64,000 bases of DNA from Aureimonas sp. Leaf427 (GTDB lineage Bacteria; Pseudomonadota; Alphaproteobacteria; Rhizobiales; Rhizobiaceae): contig NZ_LMQW01000003.1 in NCBI RefSeq assembly GCF_001425485.1, forward strand, positions 62,001 to 126,000, in the 5' to 3' direction. The notes under the pieces were generated by a model. It made no database searches, was not told the DNA's origin, and was given only the letters and a program-made list of their open reading frames with translations. The position numbers were made by a program, and so were the translations under genes. This document shows, one piece after another, positions 18,145 through 26,718 of this stretch (its first letter is position 1; each line of letters opens with the position of its first letter).

Positions 18145-18174
18145 TCGAAACCTACGGTCTGTCTGTAGCCGATC

Positions 18175-18435
18175 TTACGAGCGGCCGCCCGGCGGCTGGT
18201 CGACGACCTCCGTCTCCGGGCGATCGCGGCCGTCGGCCACTTCCTCGTGCCAGGCGCCGTCCTGGTCCTGATAGGTGATGCCGTCCGTCTCGCCGGCGAG
18301 CGACTGACGCGCGGCGGCATCCTTGGCGGCGGCCAGCGCGTGATCGTGGCTCGGGAAGGTCTCGGAGAAGACCGTACCGACCTTGTAGGCCCATCCGCCA
18401 TCGTGCTGGACGATCTCGTAGGTCAGTCCGCTCAT
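18175..18435 (-). CDS. DUF2188-family small protein
   Basis: The 86-aa product opens MSGLTYEIVQHDGGWAYKVG, then FPSHDHALAAAKDAAARQ and GITYQDQDGAW. This is the DUF2188 layout of a small beta-alpha domain, followed by an acidic disordered tail (VADGRDRPETEVVDQPPGGRS). It is cytoplasmic with unknown function. AGGGGAG precedes the start. An EcfG-type promoter lies upstream, consistent with a stress-induced protein. Confidence 0.8.
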   Translation of the reverse strand: MSGLTYEIVQHDGGWAYKVGTVFSETFPSHDHALAAAKDAAARQSLAGETDGITYQDQDGAWHEEVADGRDRPETEVVDQPPGGRS

Positions 18436-18464
18436 GTCTCTCTCCCCTTGATCCATCGGACAGG

Positions 18465-18484
18465 CCCGGCTCGTTCGAGCCGGG
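18465..18484. terminator. 20-nt perfect dyad between the HAD gene and the DUF2188 gene
   Basis: CCCGGCTCG (18465-18473) and CGAGCCGGG (18476-18484) flank TT. On the reverse strand it could end the gph-HAD transcript. It also lies downstream of the EcfG-type promoter, so it would be in the 5' leader of the DUF2188 mRNA. Confidence 0.5.
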
Positions 18485-18497
18485 GGTTCATCGCTGA

Positions 18498-18522
18498 AAC
18501 GACGCTCGCAGCGCGTCGTTCC
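18498..18522 (-). promoter_or_regulatory. EcfG-type promoter of the DUF2188 gene
   Basis: On the reverse strand GGAAC (18522-18518) is followed after 16 bases by CGTT (18501-18498). This is an exact match to the alphaproteobacterial EcfG consensus, 63 bases before the start codon. Confidence 0.65.
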
Positions 18523-18530
18523 TCGCCTCG

Positions 18531-19214
18531 TCAGCGCGCCGCCGCGACCATGGCGACGAAGCGGTCGGCATCTTGAAGATCGACGGCGACGAGATCGGCG
18601 GCGGAAAAGTCCTCGCCCTCGGTGTAGAAGGCCGGCGTCACGACGCAGCGCAGGCCCGCCGCCTTGGCGGAGGTCAGCCCGTTCCACGAATCCTCGAAGG
18701 CAAGGCACACTCCGGCCGAAAGGCCGAGCGCCTCCAACACCGCGAGATAGACGTCCGGCGCGGGCTTCTTCCTCGGCACGGCATCGCCGCAGACCATGGT
18801 CTCGAAGCGTGCGGGATCGATGTCGGCCGCGCTCAGCAGCGCATCGACATTGGCCCGCGTCGTCGTCGTCGCGATGGCAAGGCGGATGCCCTCGGCCTCC
18901 GCGCGCGCGATAAGATCGGCGACGCCGGGCCGCAGCGCCAGCCGGCCGGCCTCAACGGCCCCCGCATAGATCCCGGTTTTTTCCGCGTGAAGCCCCGCCA
19001 CCCGCGCCTCGGCATCCGGAAGATCGATGCCCTCCAGATCGAGGAAGTGGAGCAGCCGCTCCTTGCCCCCGGAAACCGAGAGGAGGCGCTTGTAGAGCGC
19101 CCGGTCCCAGCTCCAGTCGAGCCCCGCCGCCGCGAAGGCCTCGTTGAAGGCCTCGCGGTGCAATTCCTCCGTGTCGGCGAGCGTGCCGTCGACGTCGAAG
19201 ATGAAGGCGCTCAT
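18531..19214 (-). CDS. HAD-superfamily hydrolase (CbbY-like)
   Basis: The 227-aa product has HAD motifs: DVDGTLADTEELHREAF (nucleophile Asp in DVDGT), IATTTTRAN (motif II Thr), RKKPAPDVYLAVL (motif III Lys) and FEDSWNGLTSAKAAG (motif IV acid residues). The EELHREAF cap entry is typical of CbbY, which in some bacteria removes the inhibitor xylulose-1,5-bisphosphate. The start overlaps the stop of gph by four bases (ATGA), so the two are coupled. Confidence 0.88.
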   Translation of the reverse strand: MSAFIFDVDGTLADTEELHREAFNEAFAAAGLDWSWDRALYKRLLSVSGGKERLLHFLDLEGIDLPDAEARVAGLHAEKTGIYAGAVEAGRLALRPGVADLIARAEAEGIRLAIATTTTRANVDALLSAADIDPARFETMVCGDAVPRKKPAPDVYLAVLEALGLSAGVCLAFEDSWNGLTSAKAAGLRCVVTPAFYTEGEDFSAADLVAVDLQDADRFVAMVAAAR

Positions 19215-19909
19215 GGCGTCCCGTCCGGCGCGAGGCCGGCCAGCACCTCCAGCAAGGCATCCAGACGGTCGATCACAAGATCGGCCCCGAGCGCGTCCGT
19301 CCCGATCGTCGTATAGCCGCCGCGCACGGCGACGACCTTCATGCCCGCCGCCTTGGCCGCCTCCACGTCGTTCTCGCTGTCGCCGACGAAGAGCGCGTCG
19401 GCCGGCGCGATCGACAGCCTTTCGCAGGCGAGGATGAGGAGGTCGGGCGCCGGCTTCTTGGCCGGTCCCGCATCGCCGCCGACGACGACGGCCATGAGGT
19501 CGAGAATGCCGAAATGCTGGAGGATTTCGAGCGTCTCGGCTTCCGGCTTGTTGGTGACGACGCCGAGCGGCAGGCCCTGGTGGTGGAAGCTCCGCGTCGT
19601 GTCGCTGGCCCCCGCGTTCAGCGTGGTCAGCTCGGTCGCGCGCGGATTGTAGATCTTGAGGAAGCGGTCGACGATCCGGTCGCGCGTCGCCGGGTCCAGC
19701 TCGATCTGCAGCGCCTCGTGGGCGCGCTCGATCAGCTTGGGCACTCCCCGCCCGATCATCCCGATCACCGCCTCCAGCGTGAAGGGCGGATGGCCGAGGC
19801 TCTCCAGCGTCAGGTTCAGCGACTCGTGAATGTCCGGCGCGGAATCGATCAGCGTGCCGTCGAGATCGAAGAGAATGGCGCGGGGCCAGGACGGAAGGGA
19901 GCCGGTCAT
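19211..19909 (-). CDS. gph: Phosphoglycolate phosphatase
   Basis: The 232-aa HAD enzyme carries LFDLDGTLIDSAPDI (nucleophile Asp), VVTNKPEAE (motif II), KKPAPDLLILACERL (motif III) and FVGDSENDVEAAKAAG (motif IV). It has the MIGRGVPKLIERA cap segment typical of Gph. It dephosphorylates 2-phosphoglycolate, including that from DNA repair. A 33-aa frame overlaps its start and the CbbY-like gene overlaps its stop. Confidence 0.9.
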   Translation of the reverse strand: MTGSLPSWPRAILFDLDGTLIDSAPDIHESLNLTLESLGHPPFTLEAVIGMIGRGVPKLIERAHEALQIELDPATRDRIVDRFLKIYNPRATELTTLNAGASDTTRSFHHQGLPLGVVTNKPEAETLEILQHFGILDLMAVVVGGDAGPAKKPAPDLLILACERLSIAPADALFVGDSENDVEAAKAAGMKVVAVRGGYTTIGTDALGADLVIDRLDALLEVLAGLAPDGTP

Positions 19910-20007
19910 CGCGCGAAGTCCTTGCTGAGAGGCAGGGGCCGCCGGTCGCGGGATCGCCCCGTCGCAAGGAGGCCGGGATCGTCGAAGGAAGGATAGGAAG
20001 CCGCCAT
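19906..20007 (-). CDS. Possible 33-aa upstream ORF coupled to gph
   Basis: ATG 20007 opens a frame reading MAASYPSFDDPGLLATGRSR and then DRRPLPLSKDFAR, whose TGA overlaps the gph ATG as ATGA. The composition is Arg/Pro-rich. It has no strong ribosome site and no known family. It could be a leader peptide for translational coupling or a chance frame. Confidence 0.3.
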   Translation of the reverse strand: MAASYPSFDDPGLLATGRSRDRRPLPLSKDFAR

Positions 20008-20129
20008 CGTCACTCGTCTCAAGATGATCGTCCGGCGCCCGACACGAGCCTAGAGGCTGTGATCAGCCTTGGATAGGTGTCGTGTCGTGCGGCGACGTCA
20101 TTCGGAGCGTCGATGGGGCGAAGTGGGGA

Positions 20130-20663
20130 TCAGGCCGGCGGTTCGATGATGGCGAGCGTGATCCAATGCGCCGAGAGCGCCGGCTTGGCCGCGCCCTCGA
20201 TCTCGACCGTCGCCTCCCAGGCCGACTGGACGGAGACGGCGCGTTCGGTGAGACCGACCAGCCGAAACCGTCCCCGCACCCGTGCGCCGCTCTTCACGGT
20301 GTTGACGAAGCGCACTTTGTCGAACCCGTAATTGATGCCCATCTTGGTGCCGACGATGCCCGGCAGCGCGTCGAAGGCGAGGCGCGACAGGAGCGACAGC
20401 GTCAGAAACCCATGCGCGATCGTGCCGCCGAAGGGCGTCTCGGCCGCGGCGCGCTCGGGGTTCACGTGGATGAACTGGTGGTCGTGCGTGGCCTCGGCGA
20501 AGGTGTCGATCATCCGCTGATCGACGAGCAGCCAGTCGGACAGGCGCTCCTCGCCGTCGAGAAGGGCACGATACTCCTCGGCGGAAACGAGCTTGGCGGC
20601 GATCGCCGCAGCCTCGTCCGCCGCGCTCTGGCCGCCGGCGGCGGGCGCTTCCCTCGATGTCAT
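20130..20663 (-). CDS. MaoC-family (R)-specific enoyl-CoA hydratase
   Basis: The 177-aa product has a ~35-residue Ala-rich tail, then the hot-dog fold with the hydratase motif [13 protein letters not shown] (catalytic Asp/His), [17 protein letters not shown] and [11 protein letters not shown]. It should hydrate trans-2-enoyl-CoA, feeding fatty acid oxidation or polyhydroxyalkanoate synthesis. Of the close starts 20669 and 20663, the latter has an AGAGG site at an eight-base spacing. Confidence 0.88.
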   Translation of the reverse strand: MTSREAPAAGGQSAADEAAAIAAKLVSAEEYRALLDGEERLSDWLLVDQRMIDTFAEATHDHQFIHVNPERAAAETPFGGTIAHGFLTLSLLSRLAFDALPGIVGTKMGINYGFDKVRFVNTVKSGARVRGRFRLVGLTERAVSVQSAWEATVEIEGAAKPALSAHWITLAIIEPPA

Positions 20664-20856
20664 ACGCATTGCCTCTCGCAGGGGGCCGGCTCTTCGAAGC
20701 TCTCGCCTTCGCCGCCTCCATACGCCGATGCGCAGCGTCCTCCAACCTTTCGGGATGACGGGACGGCCGGCAAGACCTTCCGTCAACTTGTTGTGTCTTC
20801 TTTTACCAGGCAGTCGCCAAAGTGAGGATGTTCGCATTTTTGCCAAGGAGTCGGGC

Positions 20857-23169
20857 ATGTCGATCAAGAGTTCCATCGGCCATAAGCTTCTGATGCTGGG
20901 CGGCGGCACGATCGGCATTCTTCTGATCGGCGCGTCCTTCTTCGTCATGCACCGGGTCGAGGCGACGGTCTCCGATCTCTCGGGCCGCTATGGAACCGAA
21001 CTCGCGGCGCGCACGGCGAACGCCATATCGACCGATCTGGCGCGGGTGGAATCGACCGGACGCTCCATGGCCTCGGCGCTTGCGGCCGTTCATGCCAGGG
21101 GCGTGACGGACCGCCAGACCGCGCTCGACATCCTGCGTCCCAACGTCGAATCCTCCGACTACGTGATGGGAAGCTGGTTCTTCGAGGCCCCCGGCGCCTG
21201 GGACGCCAAGGGCGGCGAAATGGCGGGCAAGAAGGCGCTCGGCTCCAGCAGCACCGGCAGCTTCATGCCCTATTGGGCCCGGGTCGACGGTCAGATCGGA
21301 ATGGAGCCCGCCGAAGACGGGCAGGTCTATCCCGAGGCCTTCTACACGGCGCCGGAGACGACGGGCCAGGCCGCGATGATCGACCCTTACGCCTACATGG
21401 TCGGCGGCAAGTCGGTGATGATGACCTCGGTCGCCTTCCCCGTCGTCTCCAAGGGCAAGTTCGTCGGCAGCGCCGGTCTCGACATCGCGCTCGACAATCT
21501 CACCTCGATCCTCTCCGGCATCCGCCCCTTCGGCGACGGGCGCGTCATGCTGGTCTCCGGCAACGGCAAGTGGGTCGCCCATTCCGATCCGGCGCTGCGC
21601 ATGCAGCCTTATTCCGACGCCGGCGCCGATCTCGTGCGGGAGGCGCTTGCAAGCGGCGAGCCGCAGGAGATCAAGGAGATCGTGGACGACGGCGTCCCGA
21701 TGACCCGGATCGTCAGTCCCTTCGTCATCAAGGGCATGAACGCGACCTGGGCCGTCGTCATCGACGCGCCCGACGCCTCCGTCATGGCGCCGGCCCGCGC
21801 GCTGTCCAAGAGCCTCATGATCGCCGGCCTCGGCATCATCCTGGCGGTTCTGGCCAGTCTCTACGGCTCGATCCGGGCTCTCGTGCAGAAGCCGCTCGTC
21901 CAGTTGACGAGCGCCGTGGAAATGCTCGCAGGCGGGCACTACGAGAAGCCCGTGACCGGCACGCAGAAGACCGACGAGCTCGGCACGATCGCCCGCGCGC
22001 TGGAGAACCTGCGCGGAAAGCTCGCCGACGGGCGGCGGCTGGCAGGCGAGGCGGAGGTCGCGGGCGCCGCCCAGATCGCGCAGCGCGACCGACAGTCGGC
22101 TCTCGAAAACGCCAAGGCCGAGGATCTCAGAGCCTTCGTGCAGGCCGTGGAGACCGGCTTCGAGGCGCTGTCGGACGGCGACCTGACGGTGCGCATCACC
22201 GCAACCGTCGCGCCGGAGTTCGAGCCGATCCGGCGCACCTTCAACGACAGCGTCGGCAAGCTCGAGGAGGCTCTCGGCTCCGTCGTCGGCGCCATCGGCA
22301 CGATCCGCAACGGCCTTGGCGAAATCTCCGTCGCCTCGAACGATCTCGCCCAGCGCACGGAGCAGCAGGCCGCCAGCCTCGAGGAGACCGTCGCGGCCCT
22401 CGCCGACGTGACGCGCGGCGTCAACACGACCGCCGACAGCGCGGGCCGCGCGCGCGACGCGGCCACCCTCACCCGCCGCACCGCCGAGAAGAGCGGCGAG
22501 ATCGTCGGCAAGGCCGTCGAGGCGATGAGCGAGATCGAGCGTTCCTCCGACCAGATCGGCAAGATCATCGGCGTCATCGACGAGATCGCCTTCCAGACCA
22601 ACCTCCTCGCCCTTAATGCCGGCGTCGAGGCGGCCCGCGCGGGGGAAGCTGGACGCGGCTTCGCCGTCGTCGCCCAGGAAGTGCGCGGGCTCGCCCAGCG
22701 CTCGGCGGAAGCCGCCAAGGAGATCAAGATCCTGATCTCGGCCTCCGCCGCGCAGGTCGCGACCGGCGTCGAGTTCGTCACCGCCTCCGGCGCGTCGCTC
22801 GGTGAGATCGTCGCGGATATCGGCAAGATGGACACCGTCGTCACCGAGATCGCGTCCAGCGCCCGCGAACAGGCGACGAGCCTTCGCGAGATCGCCGCGG
22901 CCGCCGACCAGATGGACAAGGTCACGCAGCAGAACGCCGCGATGGTCGAGGAGACGACGGCCGCCGCGCAGACCCTGTCCAGCGAGACCGCCGATCTGGC
23001 CGGTCTCGTCGAGCGCTTCCGCACGAGCCACCGCCCGGCCGCCCCGGCCGCCCGCCAGCCCTCTCCCGCCCGCCGCACGACGCCTGCAAGACCCGCGCCG
23101 CAGATGCGCGCGACGAGCCAGGCGAAGGCAGCTCCGGCAGAGGCTGCCGACGACTGGCAGGACTTCTGA
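20857..23169 (+). CDS. Methyl-accepting chemotaxis protein with large periplasmic sensor
   Basis: The 770-aa product has a first membrane segment (~10-31, [21 protein letters not shown]) and a ~290-residue periplasmic dCache-like domain. That domain contains [30 protein letters not shown] and [11 protein letters not shown], a classic Cache end. A second segment (~ [20 protein letters not shown]) precedes HAMP regions and the signalling coiled coil with the hairpin tip [20 protein letters not shown]. It ends DDWQDF, matching the xWxxF tether for CheR/CheB. AAGGAG lies six bases before ATG 20857. The ligand is unknown. An amino acid or organic acid is common for this sensor fold. Confidence 0.93.
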   Translation: MSIKSSIGHKLLMLGGGTIGILLIGASFFVMHRVEATVSDLSGRYGTELAARTANAISTDLARVESTGRSMASALAAVHARGVTDRQTALDILRPNVESSDYVMGSWFFEAPGAWDAKGGEMAGKKALGSSSTGSFMPYWARVDGQIGMEPAEDGQVYPEAFYTAPETTGQAAMIDPYAYMVGGKSVMMTSVAFPVVSKGKFVGSAGLDIALDNLTSILSGIRPFGDGRVMLVSGNGKWVAHSDPALRMQPYSDAGADLVREALASGEPQEIKEIVDDGVPMTRIVSPFVIKGMNATWAVVIDAPDASVMAPARALSKSLMIAGLGIILAVLASLYGSIRALVQKPLVQLTSAVEMLAGGHYEKPVTGTQKTDELGTIARALENLRGKLADGRRLAGEAEVAGAAQIAQRDRQSALENAKAEDLRAFVQAVETGFEALSDGDLTVRITATVAPEFEPIRRTFNDSVGKLEEALGSVVGAIGTIRNGLGEISVASNDLAQRTEQQAASLEETVAALADVTRGVNTTADSAGRARDAATLTRRTAEKSGEIVGKAVEAMSEIERSSDQIGKIIGVIDEIAFQTNLLALNAGVEAARAGEAGRGFAVVAQEVRGLAQRSAEAAKEIKILISASAAQVATGVEFVTASGASLGEIVADIGKMDTVVTEIASSAREQATSLREIAAAADQMDKVTQQNAAMVEETTAAAQTLSSETADLAGLVERFRTSHRPAAPAARQPSPARRTTPARPAPQMRATSQAKAAPAEAADDWQDF

Positions 23170-23491
23170 TCCTCGAACCATTCCCCGTATCGCCATCCGG
23201 CGGACAGGGGCGGCAAGCCGGTTCGTGAACGGAATCGGGCGGCCAGCATGCCGCTTCCCGCGGGGTCGGGCCCAATGGCGCCGAGAGCGTCGGGGCTGGG
23301 TGGTCGATGCTACCCGCTTCGCCGCCACCGTTCGCACGGCGTTCCAGCCTACGCCCGCGCTCGTTCCAGTTGGCGCCTTCGCTCCCTGTTCCCGTCGCAG
23401 ACGAATTTCGAGGTATCGCGCGCTTATAGTAGCGGGTTTTTAACGTCAGGCCTGCAGGCTGCACGGATATTCCGCAGGGGAAGGCCCCGAC
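23170..23491. other. Intergenic region between two chemoreceptor genes
   Basis: These 322 bases contain no gene I can support. A TATAGT hexamer at 23425-23430 could be a -10 element for the second receptor, but no good -35 lies at the right spacing. No terminator hairpin with a T-run was found after the first receptor. Confidence 0.35.
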
Positions 23492-25405
23492 ATGACCTTG
23501 ACCGTAAGCCGTAAGCTTGGTGCCCTCGTCGCCATCGCCGTTACCGGCGCGCTTCTTCTCTCGGCGTTGCAGCTTTATGGCCTCCGGCAGGCCATCCATG
23601 CCGAACGAGAGACGATGCTGACGGCCCAGACGCAGGCCGCAGCCGCGATCGCCGCCCATTTCGTCGACGAGGTCGCAGCCAAACGCCAGTCGGAAGCCGA
23701 GGCGAAGGCCCGGGCGATCGAGTCCATCAAGTCCATCCGCTTCGGCGCCAACGACTACGTCTTCATCATGGACGACAAGGCCACGATGATCGTGAACCCG
23801 AACGAGAGCCTGATCGGCAAGACCCTTTGGGACAAGCCCGACTCCGCCGGCACTCTCTTCTTCCAAGAGCTCGTCAAGCGGGCGAAGGAGGGCGGCGGCT
23901 TCACCTCCTATCTCTTCCCCCGCAGCGGGAGCACCGAGCCGATCGCCAAGCTCAGCTACACGACGCTCGTGCCCAGCTGGGGCTGGGTCGTGGGAACCGG
24001 CGTCTACATGGACGACCTCGAAACGATCTTCCGGACCCATCTCCTGAAGGTCGGCGTCTTCATGGTGCCGGTGATGCTCCTTCTTGTCGGCTGCGCCTTG
24101 CCGATCTCGCGAAGCATCTCCCGCCCTCTCCAGCGCATCACCAAGCTGATGCAGTCGATGGCATCGGGCGACCTGACGCAGCAGGTTCCCTTCACCGGGC
24201 GAAGCGACGAGATCGGCGCCATGGCCCGGGCCGTGGACATCTTCCGCCAGGGCGGCGAGGAGAACCGCGTCCTTTCCGCGAAAGCCGAGACCGCCGCAGC
24301 CGAGCGCGCCGCCCAGCGCGAGCGCCAGTCGGCCATCGACAATGCCAAGGCCGAAGACCTCCGAGCCTTCGTCCAGGCGGTCGACAACGGCTTCGATGCG
24401 CTGTCGAAGGGCGATCTGACGATCCGCATGACCGCCGAGGTGGCCGAGGCGTTCGAGCCGATCCGCGCGAAGTTCAACGACAGCGTCGCAAAGCTGGAGG
24501 AGACGATCGGCACGGTCGTCGGATCGATCGATTCCATGCGGGTCGGCCTCGGCGAGATCTCGACGGCCTCGAACGATCTCGCCCAGCGCACCGAGCAGCA
24601 GGCGGCCAGCCTCGAGCAGACAGTCGCCGCCCTTTCGGAGGTGACGCGCGGCGTCAATGCCACGGCCGACCGGGCCGGCCGCGCACAGACCGGCGCCACC
24701 GCGACCCGGCGTCTCGCCGAGAAGAGCGGCACGGTCGTCGGACGCGCCGTCGCGGCCATGGCCGAGATCGAGACCTCCTCGGACGAGATCGGCAAGATCA
24801 TCGGCGTCATCGACGAGATCGCCTTCCAGACCAACCTCCTCGCCCTCAATGCCGGCGTCGAGGCGGCCCGCGCGGGCGAGGCGGGCCGGGGCTTTGCGGT
24901 CGTCGCGCAGGAGGTGCGGGGCCTCGCCCAGCGCTCGGCGGAGGCGGCCAAGGAGATCAAGAGCCTGATCGCGACCTCTTCGGCTCAGGTCGCCGAGGGC
25001 GTCGAGCTCGTCACGGCTTCCGGCCGCTCACTCGACGAGATCGTCGAGGAGATCGGCAAGATGGACACGGTCGTCGGCGAGATCGCGACGAGCGCACGCG
25101 AACAGGCGACCAGCCTTCGCGAAGTCTCCGCCGCCGCCGACCAGATGGACAAGGTGACCCAGCAGAACGCCGCGATGGTGGAAGAGACGACGGCCGCCGC
25201 GCAGACCCTGTCCGGCGAAACCGAGGAACTGGCGGTCCTCGTTTCGAGCTTCCGGACGAACCGTCGGGCGGCGGCGCAGAGCCCGGCCCGCAAGGCGGCT
25301 CCCCGCGCAGCAACCGCCCCGAGAAAGCCCGTGCCGCAGATGCGCGCGACCGGCCAGACGAAGGCCGCTCCCGCCGAGGCCGCGGACGACTGGCAGGATT
25401 TCTGA
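23492..25405 (+). CDS. Methyl-accepting chemotaxis protein with single Cache sensor
   Basis: The 637-aa product has a membrane segment at ~10-30 and an sCache_2-type periplasmic domain ([18 protein letters not shown], then [13 protein letters not shown]). A second membrane segment ([17 protein letters not shown]), two HAMP-like regions and the signalling tip [20 protein letters not shown] follow. It ends DDWQDF. From residue ~285 onward it closely matches the preceding receptor, whereas the sensor halves are unrelated. sCache_2 domains often bind small carboxylates such as pyruvate or acetate. Confidence 0.93.
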   Translation: MTLTVSRKLGALVAIAVTGALLLSALQLYGLRQAIHAERETMLTAQTQAAAAIAAHFVDEVAAKRQSEAEAKARAIESIKSIRFGANDYVFIMDDKATMIVNPNESLIGKTLWDKPDSAGTLFFQELVKRAKEGGGFTSYLFPRSGSTEPIAKLSYTTLVPSWGWVVGTGVYMDDLETIFRTHLLKVGVFMVPVMLLLVGCALPISRSISRPLQRITKLMQSMASGDLTQQVPFTGRSDEIGAMARAVDIFRQGGEENRVLSAKAETAAAERAAQRERQSAIDNAKAEDLRAFVQAVDNGFDALSKGDLTIRMTAEVAEAFEPIRAKFNDSVAKLEETIGTVVGSIDSMRVGLGEISTASNDLAQRTEQQAASLEQTVAALSEVTRGVNATADRAGRAQTGATATRRLAEKSGTVVGRAVAAMAEIETSSDEIGKIIGVIDEIAFQTNLLALNAGVEAARAGEAGRGFAVVAQEVRGLAQRSAEAAKEIKSLIATSSAQVAEGVELVTASGRSLDEIVEEIGKMDTVVGEIATSAREQATSLREVSAAADQMDKVTQQNAAMVEETTAAAQTLSGETEELAVLVSSFRTNRRAAAQSPARKAAPRAATAPRKPVPQMRATGQTKAAPAEAADDWQDF

Positions 25406-25420
25406 TCCGCAAACGCTTCC

Positions 25421-25445
25421 GGCATCGCTCCAGAGAGGCGATGCC
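25421..25445. terminator. Hairpin after the second chemoreceptor gene
   Basis: GGCATCGC (25421-25428) pairs with GCGATGCC (25438-25445) around a nine-base loop, 15 bases past the stop. There is no T-run. It lies in the gap with the convergent formate dehydrogenase operon. Confidence 0.45.
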
Positions 25446-25537
25446 CGGAGCGCGGATCGACATTCGACGGCCGGAGATCGATCGGCGGAGACCGACCGAT
25501 CATGTCGAGCCGGCCCGCGCGAGTTTCGGGTCGGCCC

Positions 25538-25840
25538 TCAGACCTGCGGGGCTTCGAGCCCCCTCTCCTGCGCTTCGGTCGTCGTGCGCTGCTCCAGGCG
25601 CCGCGAGGGCAGGCGGATATCGGGAAGCGCCTCGACGACGAGCGGCGAGAGGCCGGCCGTGTCGCCCTTGCGGATGCGATCCATCAGCTGGCTGCGCATG
25701 CGCGGTTCCCAATATTTGTTGATGTGGTCGGCGACGCCCTTGGCCCCGCCCTCGTCCTGGCCGCGCCCGCCCGTCGGGGACGAGCCGAAGAAGGCCGCGA
25801 TCTGGTTCGCCATGGTGGTCAGGCGGTCACTATGCTGCAT
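25538..25840 (-). CDS. fdsD: Formate dehydrogenase delta subunit
   Basis: The 100-aa product starts MQHSDRLTTMANQIAAFFGS and continues VADHINKYWEPRMRSQLM and LSPLVVEALPDIR, the conserved pattern of FdsD. The small subunit is needed for activity or assembly of the soluble molybdenum formate dehydrogenase. The last ~25 residues (RLEQRTTTEAQERGLEAPQV) extend past the usual end. It is the last gene of the operon and overlaps fdhD by 11 bases. GGAGG lies about nine bases before the start. Confidence 0.88.
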   Translation of the reverse strand: MQHSDRLTTMANQIAAFFGSSPTGGRGQDEGGAKGVADHINKYWEPRMRSQLMDRIRKGDTAGLSPLVVEALPDIRLPSRRLEQRTTTEAQERGLEAPQV

Positions 25841-26714
25841 CGCTGGCGGCCTCCGCATAGCCGGTCTCGTCGGCGCCGGGAGCGCCGGCGATCCGGTTTG
25901 CATGGGTGAAGATTTCGAACTCGGCCCCGCGCACGACGGCGACGAGCGTCACGCCCGACGCCTCCGCCATGCGGATGGCGAGCGCGCTCGGCGCTGAGAC
26001 GGCGGCGATCAGCGGCGAGCCCATGATGGCCGCCTTCTGGATCAGCTCGACCGACACGCGGCTGGTGATGGTGATGAACCCGGAAGCCGGGTCGAAGCCG
26101 TTTCGGGCGAGATAGCCGGCCACCTTGTCGAGCGCGTTGTGCCGGCCGACATCCTCGCGCGCGACGACGAGCCCGCCGTCGAAGAGGTGGAACGCCGCCG
26201 CATGCACGGCCCGCGTCTCGCGGCCGAGCGCCTGCTCGCGCGCCATGGCCTCCACCGCCGCCGAGATCGCCTCGGGCGTCACCACGGTTCCCGCCGAGAC
26301 GACGGGGAGCGCGGGCGCTGCCAGTTCCAGGCTCTCGACCCCGCAGAGACCGCAGCCGACGGGCCCGGTCATCTGCCGGCGCCGCGCGACATAGGTGCGG
26401 CCGCGCTCGGGCACGAGCCGGATCTGGCAGTCGAGGCCGGCCTCGGTCTCCACGACCTCGATCCGCTCGATCTCGGCGGGCGAGGCGACGATGCGCTCGG
26501 CGAGCGCGAGGCCGAGGCCGAGCTCCTCGACATGGACCGGGGTCGCCATCATCACGGCATGGGTGGAGCCGTCGATCGAGACGGCGATGGCGGTCTCCTC
26601 CGGCACGGCGCGCTGGGAGAGGATGAAGCGCTGCCCGCGAAAGGCGAGCGCGGGCACCCGCCGGGCGCCGCCCTCCCCCGCATCCTCCACCTCATCGCGC
26701 ACCGGGACGTCCAT
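25830..26714 (-). CDS. fdhD: Formate dehydrogenase accessory sulfurtransferase
   Basis: The 294-aa product has the FdhD signature: a CxxC pair at Cys121/Cys124 in GPVGCGLCG, a central EDVGRHNALDKV motif and SRVSVELIQKAA. FdhD carries sulfur to the molybdenum cofactor of formate dehydrogenase and is required for its activity. It starts four bases after fdsA ends and overlaps fdsD, so assembly factors are produced with the enzyme. In the fds literature this gene is also called fdsC. Confidence 0.93.
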   Translation of the reverse strand: MDVPVRDEVEDAGEGGARRVPALAFRGQRFILSQRAVPEETAIAVSIDGSTHAVMMATPVHVEELGLGLALAERIVASPAEIERIEVVETEAGLDCQIRLVPERGRTYVARRRQMTGPVGCGLCGVESLELAAPALPVVSAGTVVTPEAISAAVEAMAREQALGRETRAVHAAAFHLFDGGLVVAREDVGRHNALDKVAGYLARNGFDPASGFITITSRVSVELIQKAAIMGSPLIAAVSAPSALAIRMAEASGVTLVAVVRGAEFEIFTHANRIAGAPGADETGYAEAASDAA

Positions 26715-26718
26715 CGCC

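Noticed and set aside
20803-23337. 844-codon reverse frame opposite the first chemoreceptor
   Set aside because: Low-complexity Asp/Gly/Arg/Leu shadow. The forward product is a textbook chemoreceptor.
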